Source of the DNA: Oscarella lobularis
Lineage: Eukaryota; Porifera; Homoscleromorpha; Homosclerophorida; Oscarellidae
NCBI RefSeq assembly: GCF_947507565.1
Contig: NC_089182.1
Span: 2,356,001-2,420,000 of the forward strand
DNA: 64,000 bases
Direction of reading: 5' to 3'
Positions 45,330-60,392 of the stretch are shown here, piece after piece. A program made the translations under genes and the position numbers. Every line of letters starts with the position of its first letter. The stretch's first letter is position 1. The notes below the pieces were generated by a model. That model worked only from the letters and a program-made list of their open reading frames with translations. It was not told the DNA's origin and searched no databases.

Positions 45330-46810
45330 GGGGGACGTCCTCAGCTAGGAAAATTTCTGCTTACTTTGCATGGTCTGTGAACGGCTCCTTCCGATATTTT
45401 TTCAAATGCTCGTCGCTGAGATGTGCCGGCTCTTGTAACCGTTGCATCGTTCAATATTATCCGCGCGCAGGGATCCAGAAAATCATCCAATAGAGTGCAG
45501 ACTGTACGAGAATCAAATCTAGGCGAATACGCGAAGGCCACGTACATGATCACGTTGCGCATACATGCATTTGATTTTATTTCGTACATGCACTCGTGCA
45601 GACACCTAATCTAACGTGTCCACTGTATTTTTCGATCCTTCCTCGTTCGTTCTTCCGGGCCTTCTGTACGTCTTCGTCGATCGTTTTTCTTCGGCTCTCT
45701 TCGTCTTCGTCCATCGTTCGTTCTTCTATCTTCGTTTTACTTCAGCGCGCGACCTAGAAATCAAATTCCCATTAGTCACTGTCAAATTATCGTTCTACGT
45801 ACCTTTTGTGAATGCGTCCGTATTAGCGTTACCCGAGCTACACCACGGGGAGGTTCGGACGCTTCGTAGCTCAAGGCAGCCACCGCAAAGCGATGACCAC
45901 CCGTTCCAAAAAGTTTCGGGCGAGTGTTGACCTCATAGGCCCCCTCAATCAGTATCCGCCTGGATGAGTAGTCGGCCCCTAATACCGAGTCCCCCGGCGC
46001 GACGATACCTGACCACATTGGTAAGCACGAAGCTAAGAACCAGGGCTTCTGAGGTGGAGAGCGGCTGACTACCGTTTGTAGGAGTCGACAGGAAAGGACG
46101 TGCAATGCCCAGATCGAATTCTCCTGAGCCAGATCATCCGCAATCTAATCGTGCCAATTGGTGAGAGAAGTGCCGGCAACCAGACCACTTGCGAACACCC
46201 CCTCCGAGCCGTACCCACTCTGCCTAACGCAGGTCGTGCTCGTTTGGCGACAATAAGACATATAGGCGATCTTTATGCTCAGTGCGTGAACCGAGGCCGA
46301 AGCCCCCCATCGCCCTGCTTAGAGGCTCCGGCACGGGATTAATCCGTGGGCCACGCTGATCCGACGATCCAGACTGTCCTTTTGCCAATCTCCCGAGCCA
46401 GTCCGTCAAGGATGAGACGCAGATTGCTCCACGCCGCACCCACCCTAGGCCGCAACTGAAGGAGAATCGGTGTGCACTTCCCTTTGAGCCGTGTAGCTCC
46501 ACCCAGCGCGCTCATTGGTTCGTTGCGGTCACGTGGGTCTCATCTAGCGCTCTGGTTGGCTCCTTTGATTAGGTGCGAATTTTCAATACCGTTAGACTAC
46601 GGATTACATCATGATCGTAGTCAGCATTTCTATTTTTGGCAGGAAATGATGCAAGATTTCACGCTTCAAGCTCAAGATGGCGTACGATGCCTCGTGGTCG
46701 TCTTTCTTCTTCTTCACAGTTTCGTCTTACGTTTCATCGTCGATCGGCTTTTTCGCGGGCCCGCCCTTACAATCACATCGCACGCGCGCTAACAGCACCT
46801 CGTCTTCGCC
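45330..46810. other. 1.5-kb region without a supported gene
   Basis: No ORF here resembles a protein family and short frames exist in all directions. Bases 45830-46480 are GC-richer and more CpG-dense than the flanks, free of simple repeats, and could be a promoter, a structured non-coding RNA or decayed repeat. 46580-46810 is the upstream region of WDR83OS. I could not identify an RNA family by eye. Confidence 0.4.
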
Positions 46811-47214
46811 ATGCCGTCGGATCCGCGAAAACAGGATCGTATTGTTCGATACAAGCCGAGCAAGGACCGTTCCGCTCTCGATGATCCTATGCCAGAGTAC
46901 ATGAACCTTCTGGCGATGGTTTTCAGCGTCTGCGGCCTGTTATTGAAGGCAAGTCCCATCGCAAGCTCTACCAGCACTAAAAACGTCGTCGCACAGATGA
47001 AATGGGCAGCTTGGGCAGCCGTCTATTGTTCGTTCATCAGCTTCGCCAACTCGAGAAACACGGACGACGGCAAACAGCTCTTCAGCAGTTTTATGTACGC
47101 GCGTATTGAAGAGAAGCGATTTATCTGGAACCCTTTCTCCCTGGCAGGCTTTCGGCATCGGCAGTCATCATGTCCTACTTGCAAAATCCAGGTCCTATGG
47201 ACCTTCCCTGGTAG
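46811..47214 (+). CDS. WDR83OS: PAT complex subunit Asterix (WDR83OS)
   Basis: Exons 46811-46948, 46997-47094 and 47148-47214 give a 100-residue protein: [54 protein letters not shown], and [18 protein letters not shown] at the end. This matches the conserved Asterix protein, which with CCDC47 forms the PAT chaperone for multi-pass membrane proteins at the ER. The first intron (46949-46996) is 48 bp, starts GCAAGT and ends CACAG; it stays open in frame, so retention would insert 16 residues into the transmembrane region. Splicing restores the family sequence. Confidence 0.94.
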
Positions 47215-47343
47215 GCCATAACACTCTACAGGGTACAATCCACGGTCGAATAGACCGTTTGGCTAATAAAGTGTCTGAAAAATGCCCATAATAAACAAAA
47301 GCTCGTACTAACTAATAGCGTGTTCAAGCAAATTATTAGCGTT

Positions 47344-49044
47344 TCATATCGGCTGGGAGCCGATGGGCGGCAGCGACGTCTTGCTCGCCATGCGACCGGT
47401 AGCCTTTCGCGCTTCAGGCCATATGTCCGGATTTGACGCACGACCCCTATGCGCTTGGGGAACCGTTCCCGGCTTCTCTTCGCTTCGTTCAGCGACTTCG
47501 GCCTCGAATTCCCGAAGGGGTACCTCCTCGAGGGGACTCGACGTGCGCATCGGATGAACGTCGACCATCGGAGGAGGATTTGAAGTGCCGGCCAAGGCTG
47601 CGACGGCAACGGCTTTATCCGACGGCGGCGGCATTGCCCACGCCTCTTGCTGTTTCTCTTGAACGGCGACGGGCGTTTTGGGGTCGGGACGTTCGACGTC
47701 TCTGCCCTCCGAAACGTTGAGCGGCTGAACGCGCGTCACAGTAAAACTGCCCGTGTGTCTTCTAGCAGAGAAAAGAAATTTGAAGGTAAAAGAGGAGATA
47801 CATAAAAAATGAGATGTGTACTTGTAGAGGTAGACTGCTACAATTATCAGGACAAGCAAGACGAGTCCTCCGGCAACGCCGCCAGCAACTGCAGCCGCCG
47901 GAAAAGAGCCTTCGTCGTTTAGTTCCCCCTCCGTCACCGGTGTCTGTGTCGGTTTGGCAGTGATTGAGATTTGCGCGGCACCGGTGGCCGTTAGAATCTC
48001 TTCTTTGCCTTCGTCGAGGAGCTCCAAGAGTACGTCTCCACGTATGGCGTCACCTGTTGCTAGGAGAACGCTGACGTCGAAGGTCACGTCGCCATCGTTC
48101 CCTACGTCGACGGAGAGTTGAACGGTGACGTCAAACGAGCTTCTAAAGCGCAAGATTCCAAACTCTGGAGAGAGAGAAAAAAATCGAGTTTAGCCTTACG
48201 GTGGCGGCGATTCTAGCCCGCATTGACTCGGATTGGCCCGACAGTAGTCTCTAGCCGTTCTGGCAATCGCGGCTTTGACGCTGCTTTGCCAATCAGGCGT
48301 GGTTACATCGGTCAGAACAATGCGAGCGATGTTTTCGTTGGCTACGGGCACGAATGGGGTTATCGTCGACGGGACTCGCGTCGGCGTCGGTCGAATCGTT
48401 ACGGGTACGACGCTCGTCGAAAGCGGCGGTCCCGCGGACGACGTCGGCATCTGAGGTCGTCCTGGCGTCGCGGTCACGGTCGTCGGCGTCGTCAAATAGA
48501 CGCCCGTTGTCGTTCGGAAAATTGTAGTGGACGTTGGATACGGAATTGGTGAGGGTGTTCCCGTTCCCGCGGCATTGAAAGGGGTGCTGACTATTGGGGG
48601 AATTGTTGACGAGGCGACGACGACGACTTGGGGAGCGACCGTTCGCTGCGCGTTGACGAGTAGACTCGACAGTTGAGCGCACGACGTGAAATCATCGTTA
48701 TCATCTTTATTGCCGGATCCAGAGGCCGACCCCGATCCCGATCCCGATTCCGAGCCGGAGCCGGAGCCGTCTCGTAGGAAAGGAAAGTCGGATATATTGT
48801 AGCCGCATTGTTCGAAGGTAACGCCTGCGAAGAAAGAAATGAAAACCCGCGGTGGTGAAGAGGCTACACGGTCATTTAGTTGGGAGTCGATACAGTAAGA
48901 GTCTCGCGCTTTTTCTCACAACAAGTCTCTCTCTCTCAACAGACAGTCAAAAAAAGGTGCTAACTAGTTCTCCATGCTTTATGGTGTACCTTCAGCTAGA
49001 GCGGCAACGGAAATGAGAAGCAGAAACCTTTCATGAAGCAGCAT
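47344..49044 (-). CDS. Mucin-like single-pass membrane protein
   Basis: A signal-peptide exon (MLLHERFLLLISVAALAEG) leads to a tract of Gly-Ser-Glu repeats (GSGSESGSGSGSASGSG), a Thr/Pro/Ser-rich stretch (TTPTTVTATPGRPQMPTSS), a folded segment (ENIARIVLTDVTTPDWQSSV, ARTARDYC) and, after an intron, a second part with a hydrophobic helix (AAVAGGVAGGLVLLVLIIVA). The cytoplasmic tail of about 150 residues is rich in Pro and Glu and ends IGSQPI. The segment before the membrane may be an SEA-like or similar module, but I cannot confirm it. No named orthologue recognised. Confidence 0.6.
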
Positions 49045-49300
49045 AACGGTTTGTTTGTGCGCGCTTTTCGACCGCTTCCCAGCTCCTTGTCTCTGGACAG
49101 TGCACAGCGGTACCAGGCGTGCAAAACAAAACCACGACGGCACGAAAAAGGAAAATGACGCACACGCCCCACTCGCTATCGAATCGTGGCAACTGCTAAC
49201 AAACTTGACCGTTATACGCGTGGGCCGAAAGGCTATTGGCCAGTCGAAGGGTAATGACATTACAGAGACACGTGCAAACTGAGAAACGCCCTATTCTATA

Positions 49301-50286
49301 TTAGGCAATAGTTGCTTGTCCAATTAAATTTGGCTCGCCAGTATCAGCTGATTCGACTCGAAAGGAAACCACGTTGGAATCTGCTTCCGTGAATTGGAGC
49401 ACAATTCGTCCAGGCATAAAAAGCGGTCGCTTGAAGTTGATTTTCGTCTCCGTCACCGTGACTCCCCTAGCCTCAAACATTTCTGCAAAAACGCGCGAAA
49501 CCGTCCACATGCCGTGCGCAATTGGCTTGGGATAGCCGAGCAATCTCGCAGTGAACGGATACAAATGATGGGGATTGATGTCGCCAGACACTTTTGCATA
49601 CTCGACGCCGCAATTCGCCTGAACATCAATACGTCTATGTTCCACAGTAGTCGATTCTCGTCGATTAGTGACAGCAGTCGGCCTCTTCTCCTGTCTTCTC
49701 ACCGTCGCTTTATTTCGAGATAAAAACGTTCCCAAGCTATCCCACACAAGAGCTTCCTTTTCGTTTTTCACTTCCATATTGATGTCAATTTCAATGCCCT
49801 TATCTACTGTCCGATATTCGACGAGTTTCGCTGTCAAATTGTACGTTTTTGACGTGTCCTCAGGGGAAATTAGAAGGTGTTGTTTCATTGTTTGACGAAT
49901 ATGTATCACGCCCAGCGGACTGAGCGCAAAATCGCGATGAGTCAAAATGTCGATCACGAGACCGCTAAAGTACGTTTCCGGATAGCAAATTGGAAATTTT
50001 GACGTCGACTTGTATCCGCACACTTCGGCATATTTTCGGTAATTTTTCAAATCTAGCCTAGAGATGCAAATAAGGCCTAAGCACGATGTACTTTGCTAAC
50101 TTACTTAACCGCCTTTTTGCAGAGAGTGATGTTTGGCAAATGGGCGCCACTGTGCGAGAGGGATCCCTGCGCACGAGTAAGAGAATAATAAATGATTCTG
50201 TAGCCTCTGATTAAGAAGTCGCTCCACATATGCCAAGCGAGCCAAAACGACAACGCGACGAAGCAGAGTAGAGCTTTAAGAAGCAT
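49301..50286 (-). CDS. Membrane-anchored MaoC-fold hydratase, copy A
   Basis: A first exon (MLLKALLCFVALSFWLAWHM) supplies an N-terminal membrane anchor and ends with GTAAGT; exon 2 joins in phase 2 (KLDLKNYRKYAEVCG). The soluble part has two hotdog-like halves; the second holds the hydratase-2 signature KVSGDINPHHLYPFTARLLG followed by YPKPIAHGMW, with the catalytic Asp and His in place. MaoC/hydratase-2 enzymes hydrate trans-2-enoyl-CoA or ACP to (R)-3-hydroxyacyl products. The substrate here is unknown. About 310 residues. Tandem with copy B, same intron position. Confidence 0.75.
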
Positions 50287-50325
50287 GATAGCGCACGTTA
50301 GGTAAACAATTGAAAATTGCACATG

Positions 50326-51313
50326 CTAAGAAAATTTGGCCTGAGCAATTAGATTTGGTTCACCGGTAATCGCTGACTCGACACGAAATGAATAGACAAG
50401 CGAGTCCGTTTCACCAAAACGCAAAGCCACTTGACTTGGAATGAAAAGAGGTCGTTTGAATTCGACGTATAATTCTCTCACAAAACGTGTTGGTTCAAGG
50501 TTTTTGGTCACAGCAATTTCCACAAGACTACGCGTCGCAGTCCACAGTCCGTGCGCCATGGGCTTTGGATAGCCAAGGAGTCTCGCAGTGAATGGATACA
50601 AGTGGTAGGGATTATAATCTCCAGAAATCTTTGCATATTCTATTCCGCAATTTCCTGCTACGTCGAAACGAATTTCGTCTGCGTAAATGGAATCAGCCGT
50701 CAAAGGTTGTTGGTTTCTCGGCTGATGCTGCCGTTTCTGTGTTGCCTTGTTTCGTGAGATGAATGTGCCGAGGCTTTCCCATACGGTAACGTGTCGCTCG
50801 TTCGACATTTCGAATTTTATATCAAATTCGATGCCTTTCTGCGTTTGACGATATTCTGTCAGTCTTGCCGTCAGATCGAATTTCTCCTCTGTGGACAATG
50901 AAATTCTCTCGTGTTGGACGATCGTTTGACGAAGGCGAACGACGCCGAAGGGGCTCAGTCCAAAATCAGCGTGAGTCAATATGTCGATTATGAGACCAAT
51001 GAAATACATTTCTGGAAAGCATATGGATACGTCGGCTGTCGATGGGCGGCACTTGCACAAGTCGAGATATTTCTTGTAGGTTGTGGGGTCAAGCCTACAG
51101 GAGACAGATTTTTGATTGGACGACTGTTCGTCACGTGGCTCACTTGACGGCTTCGTTTCGTGCAATAATACGGGGAACGCGTTCTATGCTTCCCGCCAAG
51201 CGACCCTGCTCGCGAGTAAGCGAGCGATAAATGAACATAACTATCCGAAACACCGGAAGGCGCCACAGAACGTAGCAAAACACAACACAGGCCACCAGAA
51301 ACTCCAGCAGCAT
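50326..51313 (-). CDS. Membrane-anchored MaoC-fold hydratase, copy B
   Basis: Same build as copy A: anchor exon (MLLEFLVACVVFCYVLWRLP, RSLTREQGRLAG), phase-2 intron (donor GTGAGC, acceptor GTAG), then KLDPTTYKKYLDLC and the hotdog part with KISGDYNPYHLYPFTARLLG and YPKPMAHGLW. Catalytic Asp/His are conserved. The frame open across the intron is fortuitous. It starts 62 bp from the CARM1 start, head to head. The intergenic gap to copy A is only 39 bp, suggesting a recent tandem duplication with little promoter sequence between them. Confidence 0.77.
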
Positions 51314-51375
51314 GTTTCGTGAAGAATAGGGAACGCACGCGCCTCGTGACGTCATTCTACTGATTTTGAGCTGCA

Positions 51376-54109
<2,734 letters not shown>

Positions 54110-54402
54110 CACGGCTCGCTTATTTAAAAAAAAGACGTTCACTGCACTTGCGCGCTCTAGCCCCCCCCAATGAAATGAAATGAGTTTTGAATAAAATGGG
54201 TACGCCCACTACTGTATGCGAAGGACAAAGAAAACCACGTGAGAATCTAATCGCTCTAAAACAGAAAAAAAAAAAAGAAACCAACCATTTTGCTATAATA
54301 ATCTATACTAAGTAAGGAACACAAAAGCCTTGTAACAGTCACACTTGAAATCATTGGGGACGGGAGGGTGCGGGGGGGAGGGAGGGATAACAATTGTTTT
54401 TT

Positions 54403-57400
54403 TCAGGCTGCCTTCTTCTTGTACATGGGGTTATTGTATTTCTTATTGGGCGGCTCGTAGAGGGGGCTCGTTGTTTGATTCCACGCCGCGTTTGCCATCT
54501 CCCTTTGAAACTCCTTGTACTCTTGATAGTCGCGTAGTTTAGCCAATAGCCACCAGAGAAGGAGAAGGAGAAGGCCGATTCCGACAATACCCGCAATAAT
54601 GCCTATTACTATTGGTATAATCGGAACGGAGCCGACGTCTTTGGGGCAATCTATATAGAAACAGAAATGATTGACGGACGAATAATATTCTAAACGCGAG
54701 ACGACGAACTTCGGTCTTCCTTCTGTATCAGGTGGACGTTGACCAATTCGTTGTCATCTGTGACGGCAATGAAAAAGGCGTGCGAGCACGTCTCGTCGTC
54801 CACTATGGCACAATCCACGGTCGTGTCGTACGTCACGCCGTCTGTTGTCAAGGAAACAATGTCACGTAACGTAAAAATGGATTTGATTGCGCGTGCTTTA
54901 CCTTCTTCGATTTTGTAGTCTTCCACGGAGTCGGGCGAGGGAATTAGTTTGATGTTGTAGGGACACGTCACGTTGCTGTTGCATTCTTCTTCGCTGTAGT
55001 TTCGTCCGCCTACGGCGCCAGGTATCTTGCATCGAACGCAATCGCTTATATTGCCGCGCGAGCAGAGAAAGGGGCAAATCTATAGAAAAAAGTGAGACGA
55101 TCTGGGGCTTTTTTGGGGAGGGGGGGACAATATTACTTTCTGGTTGCAGTCTTCGCATCGTCCACCGTCGTCCCATGCAAGAGGACACACGCACGTGCCG
55201 CACTCGCACGTACCGCGTCCGGCACAGAGCTGGCCGTCAGCTGATTCACAATCTGCCGTGTCTGTGCTGCAGTCGCACGCCCGATCTTCGGCAATGTTTT
55301 TCCATCCCGGCTGGCATGCGCACTCACAAGTGCAGTTGTTTTGATAACACTGACACGATCCTTTTCCAGCACCTGACAATCAAAGGTACCGTTTAATTAA
55401 TTAATTAATTAATTAATTAAATATCTAAGAAGGAGGTGACAAAAAATCTTTCTCATATGATAGTACACGGAGTAAGAATTCCCTACGTACGTTTGGTTTG
55501 ACCCTCTTACCTCCGCATTGCTGTTGGTTGATGCCATAGTCACAAGGCCTTGTAGGACACTGACAGTAATCTCCAAACCAAAGGTCGCGCCCCTTTGAAA
55601 AGGAATACTAACTAAAAGCCTCGCGTCCATTTCTAACTAGTACATACTTTCTCATCCTTGTTGCACACACATTTGTTGCACTCGCACTTGCCGTGACCTG
55701 AACACGGAAGGGAGCCCTGGTTCTCACTTGCAACGAGCAAAGAAAGCGTATTCATCACCAAGAAAGACACCAAGTAATGTCCTAGTCACCTGCAACTATC
55801 GGTACTTTCACTACACGCATCTTTACAGAGAGGAGGACGCCTGCAAAGAAACAACAAATATGCAGATAAAAGGTGAGCAACCATTCTTCTTTCTTACCAT
55901 CCAGTATAGCACTTGCATATGCCACATTCGAATGTGCCGTGCTCGCTGCATTCTGTCGCGCTTTCGATCTAAAACAGATGCGTAACGATAAAGAAAGAGT
56001 GCGAGAGCGCGGGCTCTAAATGTTACCGAATCGTCGGCACAATCGCACTTGCACAGAGGGTTAATGGTCACAGTAGTGACCCCAAATGGAATTGCTTCAA
56101 TTTTTAATCTAGCAAGCGCGTATGCTGTCCTTTTTGCACTGCACGGGCCAATAGGTTTGCTTACTCGAAGGGCGCGTCGACGCATTCCTTCAACGTTACT
56201 TCGACTTTAAATTCGGCCTGAACGCAAGAGAAGTTTTGACTGTAATGCAACAAAAAAAAAAACCCTGATAACCTACACTGCTCCCCTCGCTGAAATTAGC
56301 ACACGTCGCTTCTTTCGTAGGCCTAAGAAACAAATTCAAGAGACGGCAATTCTAATAACCTGGACGACTTACGCTGGACAGGACTCAATGAATACTTTAG
56401 TATCAACGGAAGGATTGTCTATGGCAAGGGTCACCCGGGAAGCGACTGCCTAAAAAGCGCGCACTGCGCTCGCTAACCAAAAAAACGCTCCCTTATTCTC
56501 CGAACCTCAAAACCAGTTACAATGAGAGAAACGACGTTGCTTCCGTTGGGTTGGAGACGTCCCACAAACGAGCTGACCGGTACCAATTCGTCTCTAAACG
56601 CTTCGTAGAGCTTAATAAACGGTGCCGTCACGGCGAAAATCAGCGATATCGAGGAATCTCGTAAGGCAGCTCGAATTTGGTTAAGCGACGGATAGTCCTG
56701 TTCGAGGGCCTTCGTGTACATTCCGCCGGGCCCGTCACTGTCCATGTAACACCCTCCGTCGTTCGGTTTATAGATGCCGGCAAGCTAGAAACGTCAGAAT
56801 GTTCAGTAAACGCTTATGTGAAAAGTGTCTGGTTCTCTCTACCCGTCCGTCTCCGGCGGCGTGAAATTGATTGTCCGTGGCGATGACGAGAAATTTCATG
56901 GCATTGTCTCGCCAGTTGATCTGTGTCTTGCACACGGCGGCCTGCATTAGAGCGTCGGTAAGGCCTTCCGGCGAGTCGATGTTTTTCGATGTCTTTGTTT
57001 TGCTTAGCGCCGCCTAGGGAAAGTGGGCGAGAAAAAGTGTGAGTGCATTCAATTTCATCCATCAGAGAGAGAGAGAGAGAGAAAGTAAAGGGTTATTAAT
57101 TAAATTGCTTATGTAGCACTTTTTAGTGTCCAAACTCTTTTTTGCTCTCTCTCCTTACCGCAAAGTCTTCCTGTGAGCTTGTCAAAGGCCTGACGTTTTC
57201 AAACGTGAAGACTTTTTCGCATTTTTTAGGATAGCATGGGTTGTCCACAAGCAAAGGATTGCTGTATGGCCAGACTGGCTTATCGACGAAGGCGCCGAAA
57301 CCCGTTTGAAGATTTGATGTCAATTCTTTCATCCTGTTATCTAAAAGTTAAATAAAAATATGACGTAGTAATACTTCTATGTAGGTATGCCATTACGTAC

Positions 57401-58034
57401 GCAGTAGTGTCTGGATTCCTTTTAAATTTTCCAAATCATCGGCATTGGATTCGGAGAAGTCCATGAGGTAATACAAATCGATGGGATAGTTCTTTGTTCT
57501 CGTAACGTTCACCGTCAAATTCACCGGATCGCCTGGGGATACAAGGAAAAGAAATAACAATGTAATAACAAAAGTAAGCTACGCACATACCTCGCCTCAA
57601 ATGGACATCGTATTCTCTCGGTCTAACTTGATACCTTTGCTTGTCCTGAAAAACGTGAATACAGCGAACGACCTCTCCCCGTCTCCCTCCCTCCCTCACC
57701 TCGAGAGCCTCGACGCTACTTGTATTATCGACGACTTCGGAGCACGATCCGTTCTCGTACGTCGCTCGCAAATTGCAACGAATTTCGAGTTCCGACGACT
57801 TGCACCAGGCGCACAGGCTCCCGCTGACGCTTAGACAACTAGCGCAATCCGTTACGCCTTCGGCGTGACACGGATCATCGACGCCCGACGAAAGCGACGA
57901 CTGTTGGGCCCGCGACACTGCGAATCGTGAAAGGAACGCATCGATGAAAACCGCGAAGTACGCATTCCTATCGTGTGCGATCTCGTACCGTGAGCGAGCG
58001 CTAATATAACGAGAACGGCGGCGATTCGTGTCAT
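54403..58034 (-). CDS. Integrin beta subunit
   Basis: From MTRIAAVLVILALAHG on the minus strand: PSI domain (CASCLSVSGSLCAWC), hybrid region, and the beta-I domain with its MIDAS in YYLMDFSESNADDLENLK (Asp-x-Ser-x-Ser kept), GFGAFVDKPV, SPEGLTDALMQAAVC. Then several I-EGF modules rich in Cys (CECGTCVCP, CTCECACQPGW), a beta-tail domain, one transmembrane helix (PIVIGIIAGIVGIGLLLLLL) and a cytoplasmic tail with KLRDYQEYKEFQREM, SPLY and NPMY. The membrane-distal NPxY motif is present; the proximal one reads SPLY. Role: cell-matrix adhesion with an alpha subunit. Convergent with CARM1. Confidence 0.94.
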
Positions 58035-58557
58035 GGGGCCTATGGTTCGTCTGTCGACGCCTGTCGTTGTCTGCCTCGACGTCGACAAAAAGAGGAAGCG
58101 TGTAGCCTTTGGAAGGATGAAGCCCCGATTTCGGCTAACTCACCGAATCTCCTATGAGGTTGACGCCAAATTGAGGCAGAGTCTGATGGAGGGTTGACGG
58201 TATTCGTCCCTGGTATTCGTCTGGAAGCTTTTGTGGAATTTGAGGAAGCGCCGCCTACGCACACGCACTCACGCATGCACGCAATCTGGCGTCCACGCAT
58301 ACTGAGCGCCTGTGACGTTTTCGTCCGTTGACGTCACTAAGAGGAGTCTAAAAGGAAGCTTGGGGTTGCTTGTTGTGTGAGGTCTATTATTTCGAACAGA
58401 AAATAAGGTTATTCTACCTTAGTTTTTAACTAGAAAAACAATATTTAGACTGCCAACGGCAACAGGGAAAAATCACTAAGTACAGTAGTAAGGTATTTTG
58501 CAATATTTTCGACAATATCCGGGACAGCGAGACTTGCAAGCCGAGAAAGGAGAAGCG
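58035..58557. promoter_or_regulatory. Divergent promoter between integrin beta and SZT2
   Basis: About 520 bp between two opposite start codons. It contains a TGACGTCA-type CRE-like site near 58330 (ttgacgtcac). A short antisense frame exists but no family is recognisable. Confidence 0.45.
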
Positions 58558-60249
58558 ATGGTACAGCGACCGTTCCGTCTTTTGTTCGAGCTTTCTACTG
58601 CATCTTTAGACCGCCTTGGACGAGGTCTACATCGGCTTACCAAACGATCGGCGCATATCTCGCTGCTTTCGCGCCGAATGGTTCGTCGAGCAATGCGTTC
58701 GCACGCAAATCGGCATTCGAACGGACTCGCGCGAATCGTGGAACGACATGTCGGTGCTCTCGTGCCTTCCCGCGACGACGACGACGACGACGAACGACGA
58801 CGTCGCATCGCCTTCCTCTCTCGCCCTATGCCCGTCAACTCGTGTCCATTTTCTCGTGCCCTCGCATCGATTCGTTTTCATTCTCGATCTGAGCCCGTCT
58901 CAGCGTACTGTCGTAAGTGCAGACGTAGATTGCGAATAACGGAGATTCAATTTTCTATTCCCCGAAGGATACGATGACTTCTAGCACTCTAGTCGACGAC
59001 ACTTTTATTGGTTTCGCGCGTTGTCTAAAGGGCCTAGTGCAACCGGTATAAATCTTGATCAAAATCACCTGTTCGCTTTTTTGATTCACGTTTGAAATTG
59101 CAAGTTTCTTCTTCCCGGAAATGATACTCCACGATTTCCGAAGCTCTTTGTAACGGTTTTGGCGTACACATCCGACATGGGTTGTTCATTTGAGAAAGTA
59201 AAAAAAAAAGACGTCGCCTTGGTTACGAAAAAGATTTCTCTTTCTCGTGGCAACACGGTAGAATGCACGAGTGCTGACCGAAGGCCGAACCGTCACACAT
59301 TCAAACGCATCGATTCTAATGACGGAGATTCAGAAGAAGATGTTTGACCTGGAGATGGAATTGTTCAAGGGTAAGAAAGCGCGAGAAAGAATCATAGCGA
59401 GAGCGCGAAGGGAGTTTCTCTCAAAAGGTCGCTATGAAGAGAGCGGTGCGTCTCAGGTGAGATTCGAGGCTTCTTCGGCTGACAAGGGATTGACGGGAAT
59501 GATGCGATACGGAATGCTGGCGTTAAATCTTATGCCAATAGGAGCCTCTTCGGGTAATAATTTATTTATTTATTTATTTATTCATTAAGAATCTTTATTG
59601 TATTTTCTAGGATTGGTTTTGATTACGGATGGAGTCTGCTATCTTCCCGATACAAATTTTTCTGATACGTTGCTATCGCAGTTGAGAAATTATGACATCA
59701 CGTGCAGCTTCCTGAAAGTTGGAAGTGAATTTCATCCGCACGCCAAGTAGAGTCTTTGCTCGACTTATTTTGATTTTTCGTCATCGTGACAATAGTTTCG
59801 GTCACGTTCCCAATACCGAATTATTGAAATTTATTGCTGAGGTGACGGGCGGCATATATATGTCATCAAGTTTTCCGGTAAACTATTGGTATTTTTACGT
59901 TTCCCAATACGTTTATGTCTTCTAATTAAGAGTTTCTCTGAAAATGCGGATCCAGGTGAGCTAGATCCTCATGTGCGCTAGTCTAACAATTTCTCATAGC
60001 TCCCATGAACTTGTATCAGCTTGGGATGCTGGTGGACTCGATACAGTGTTTCTCTCAGCCCGCTCAGCAAAGGGCGAATTGGTTAGAAAACCCCTTAGGG
60101 ATTTTTTAGCATGCGTCCCCCTTACTCTTACTCTTTCGTTTCGGAATAGCTCCGGATTTTACTTTGAAGGGCACAAATTGCTCGCCCAGTCAATGCGCAA
60201 AAAGTATCAGGAAGAAAAGCTGAATGCAACGATGATGAGGTACAGCCAA
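58558..60249 (+). CDS. SZT2: SZT2 N-terminal part (gene cut off by satellite)
   Basis: Exon 1 seems to be the ATG alone (58558-58560), with a 49-bp intron. Then TALDEVYIGLPNDRRISRCF, DMSVLSCLP, CPSTRVHFLVPSHRFVFILD and LDLSPSQRTVV match the start of SZT2; later exons give GMMRYGMLALNLMPIGASSG, LVLITDGVCYLPDTNFSDTL and FGHVPNTELLKFIAEVTGG. SZT2 is a very large scaffold of the KICSTOR complex that restrains mTORC1 when amino acids are low. Here the recognisable coding ends near 60249, far short of the normal length of over 3000 residues, and a satellite begins at 60393. Either the gene continues beyond the array or it is truncated. Confidence 0.8.
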
Positions 60250-60392
60250 TAATATGACCAGGGTTCTGCCTACTGTACATGGGTCGGCATGGGTCGGCCC
60301 TGATCCTCACTCGCCTATCGCCGACAGATACTACTAAAACATTATGAAAGCTCGTAGCTTACAATAATTACAGCCGGATACATCGTCCAAAA

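Noticed and set aside
46021-46080. 5S rRNA-like string gaagctaag followed by a gtggagag...accg stretch
   Set aside because: Resemblance to the 5S internal promoter is partial; spacing and the 5' half do not fit, so it is not called a 5S gene.
55396-55421. ttaa tandem repeat as a regulatory element
   Set aside because: It is a simple microsatellite inside an integrin intron, also seen at 12938-12952 and 29496-29513.
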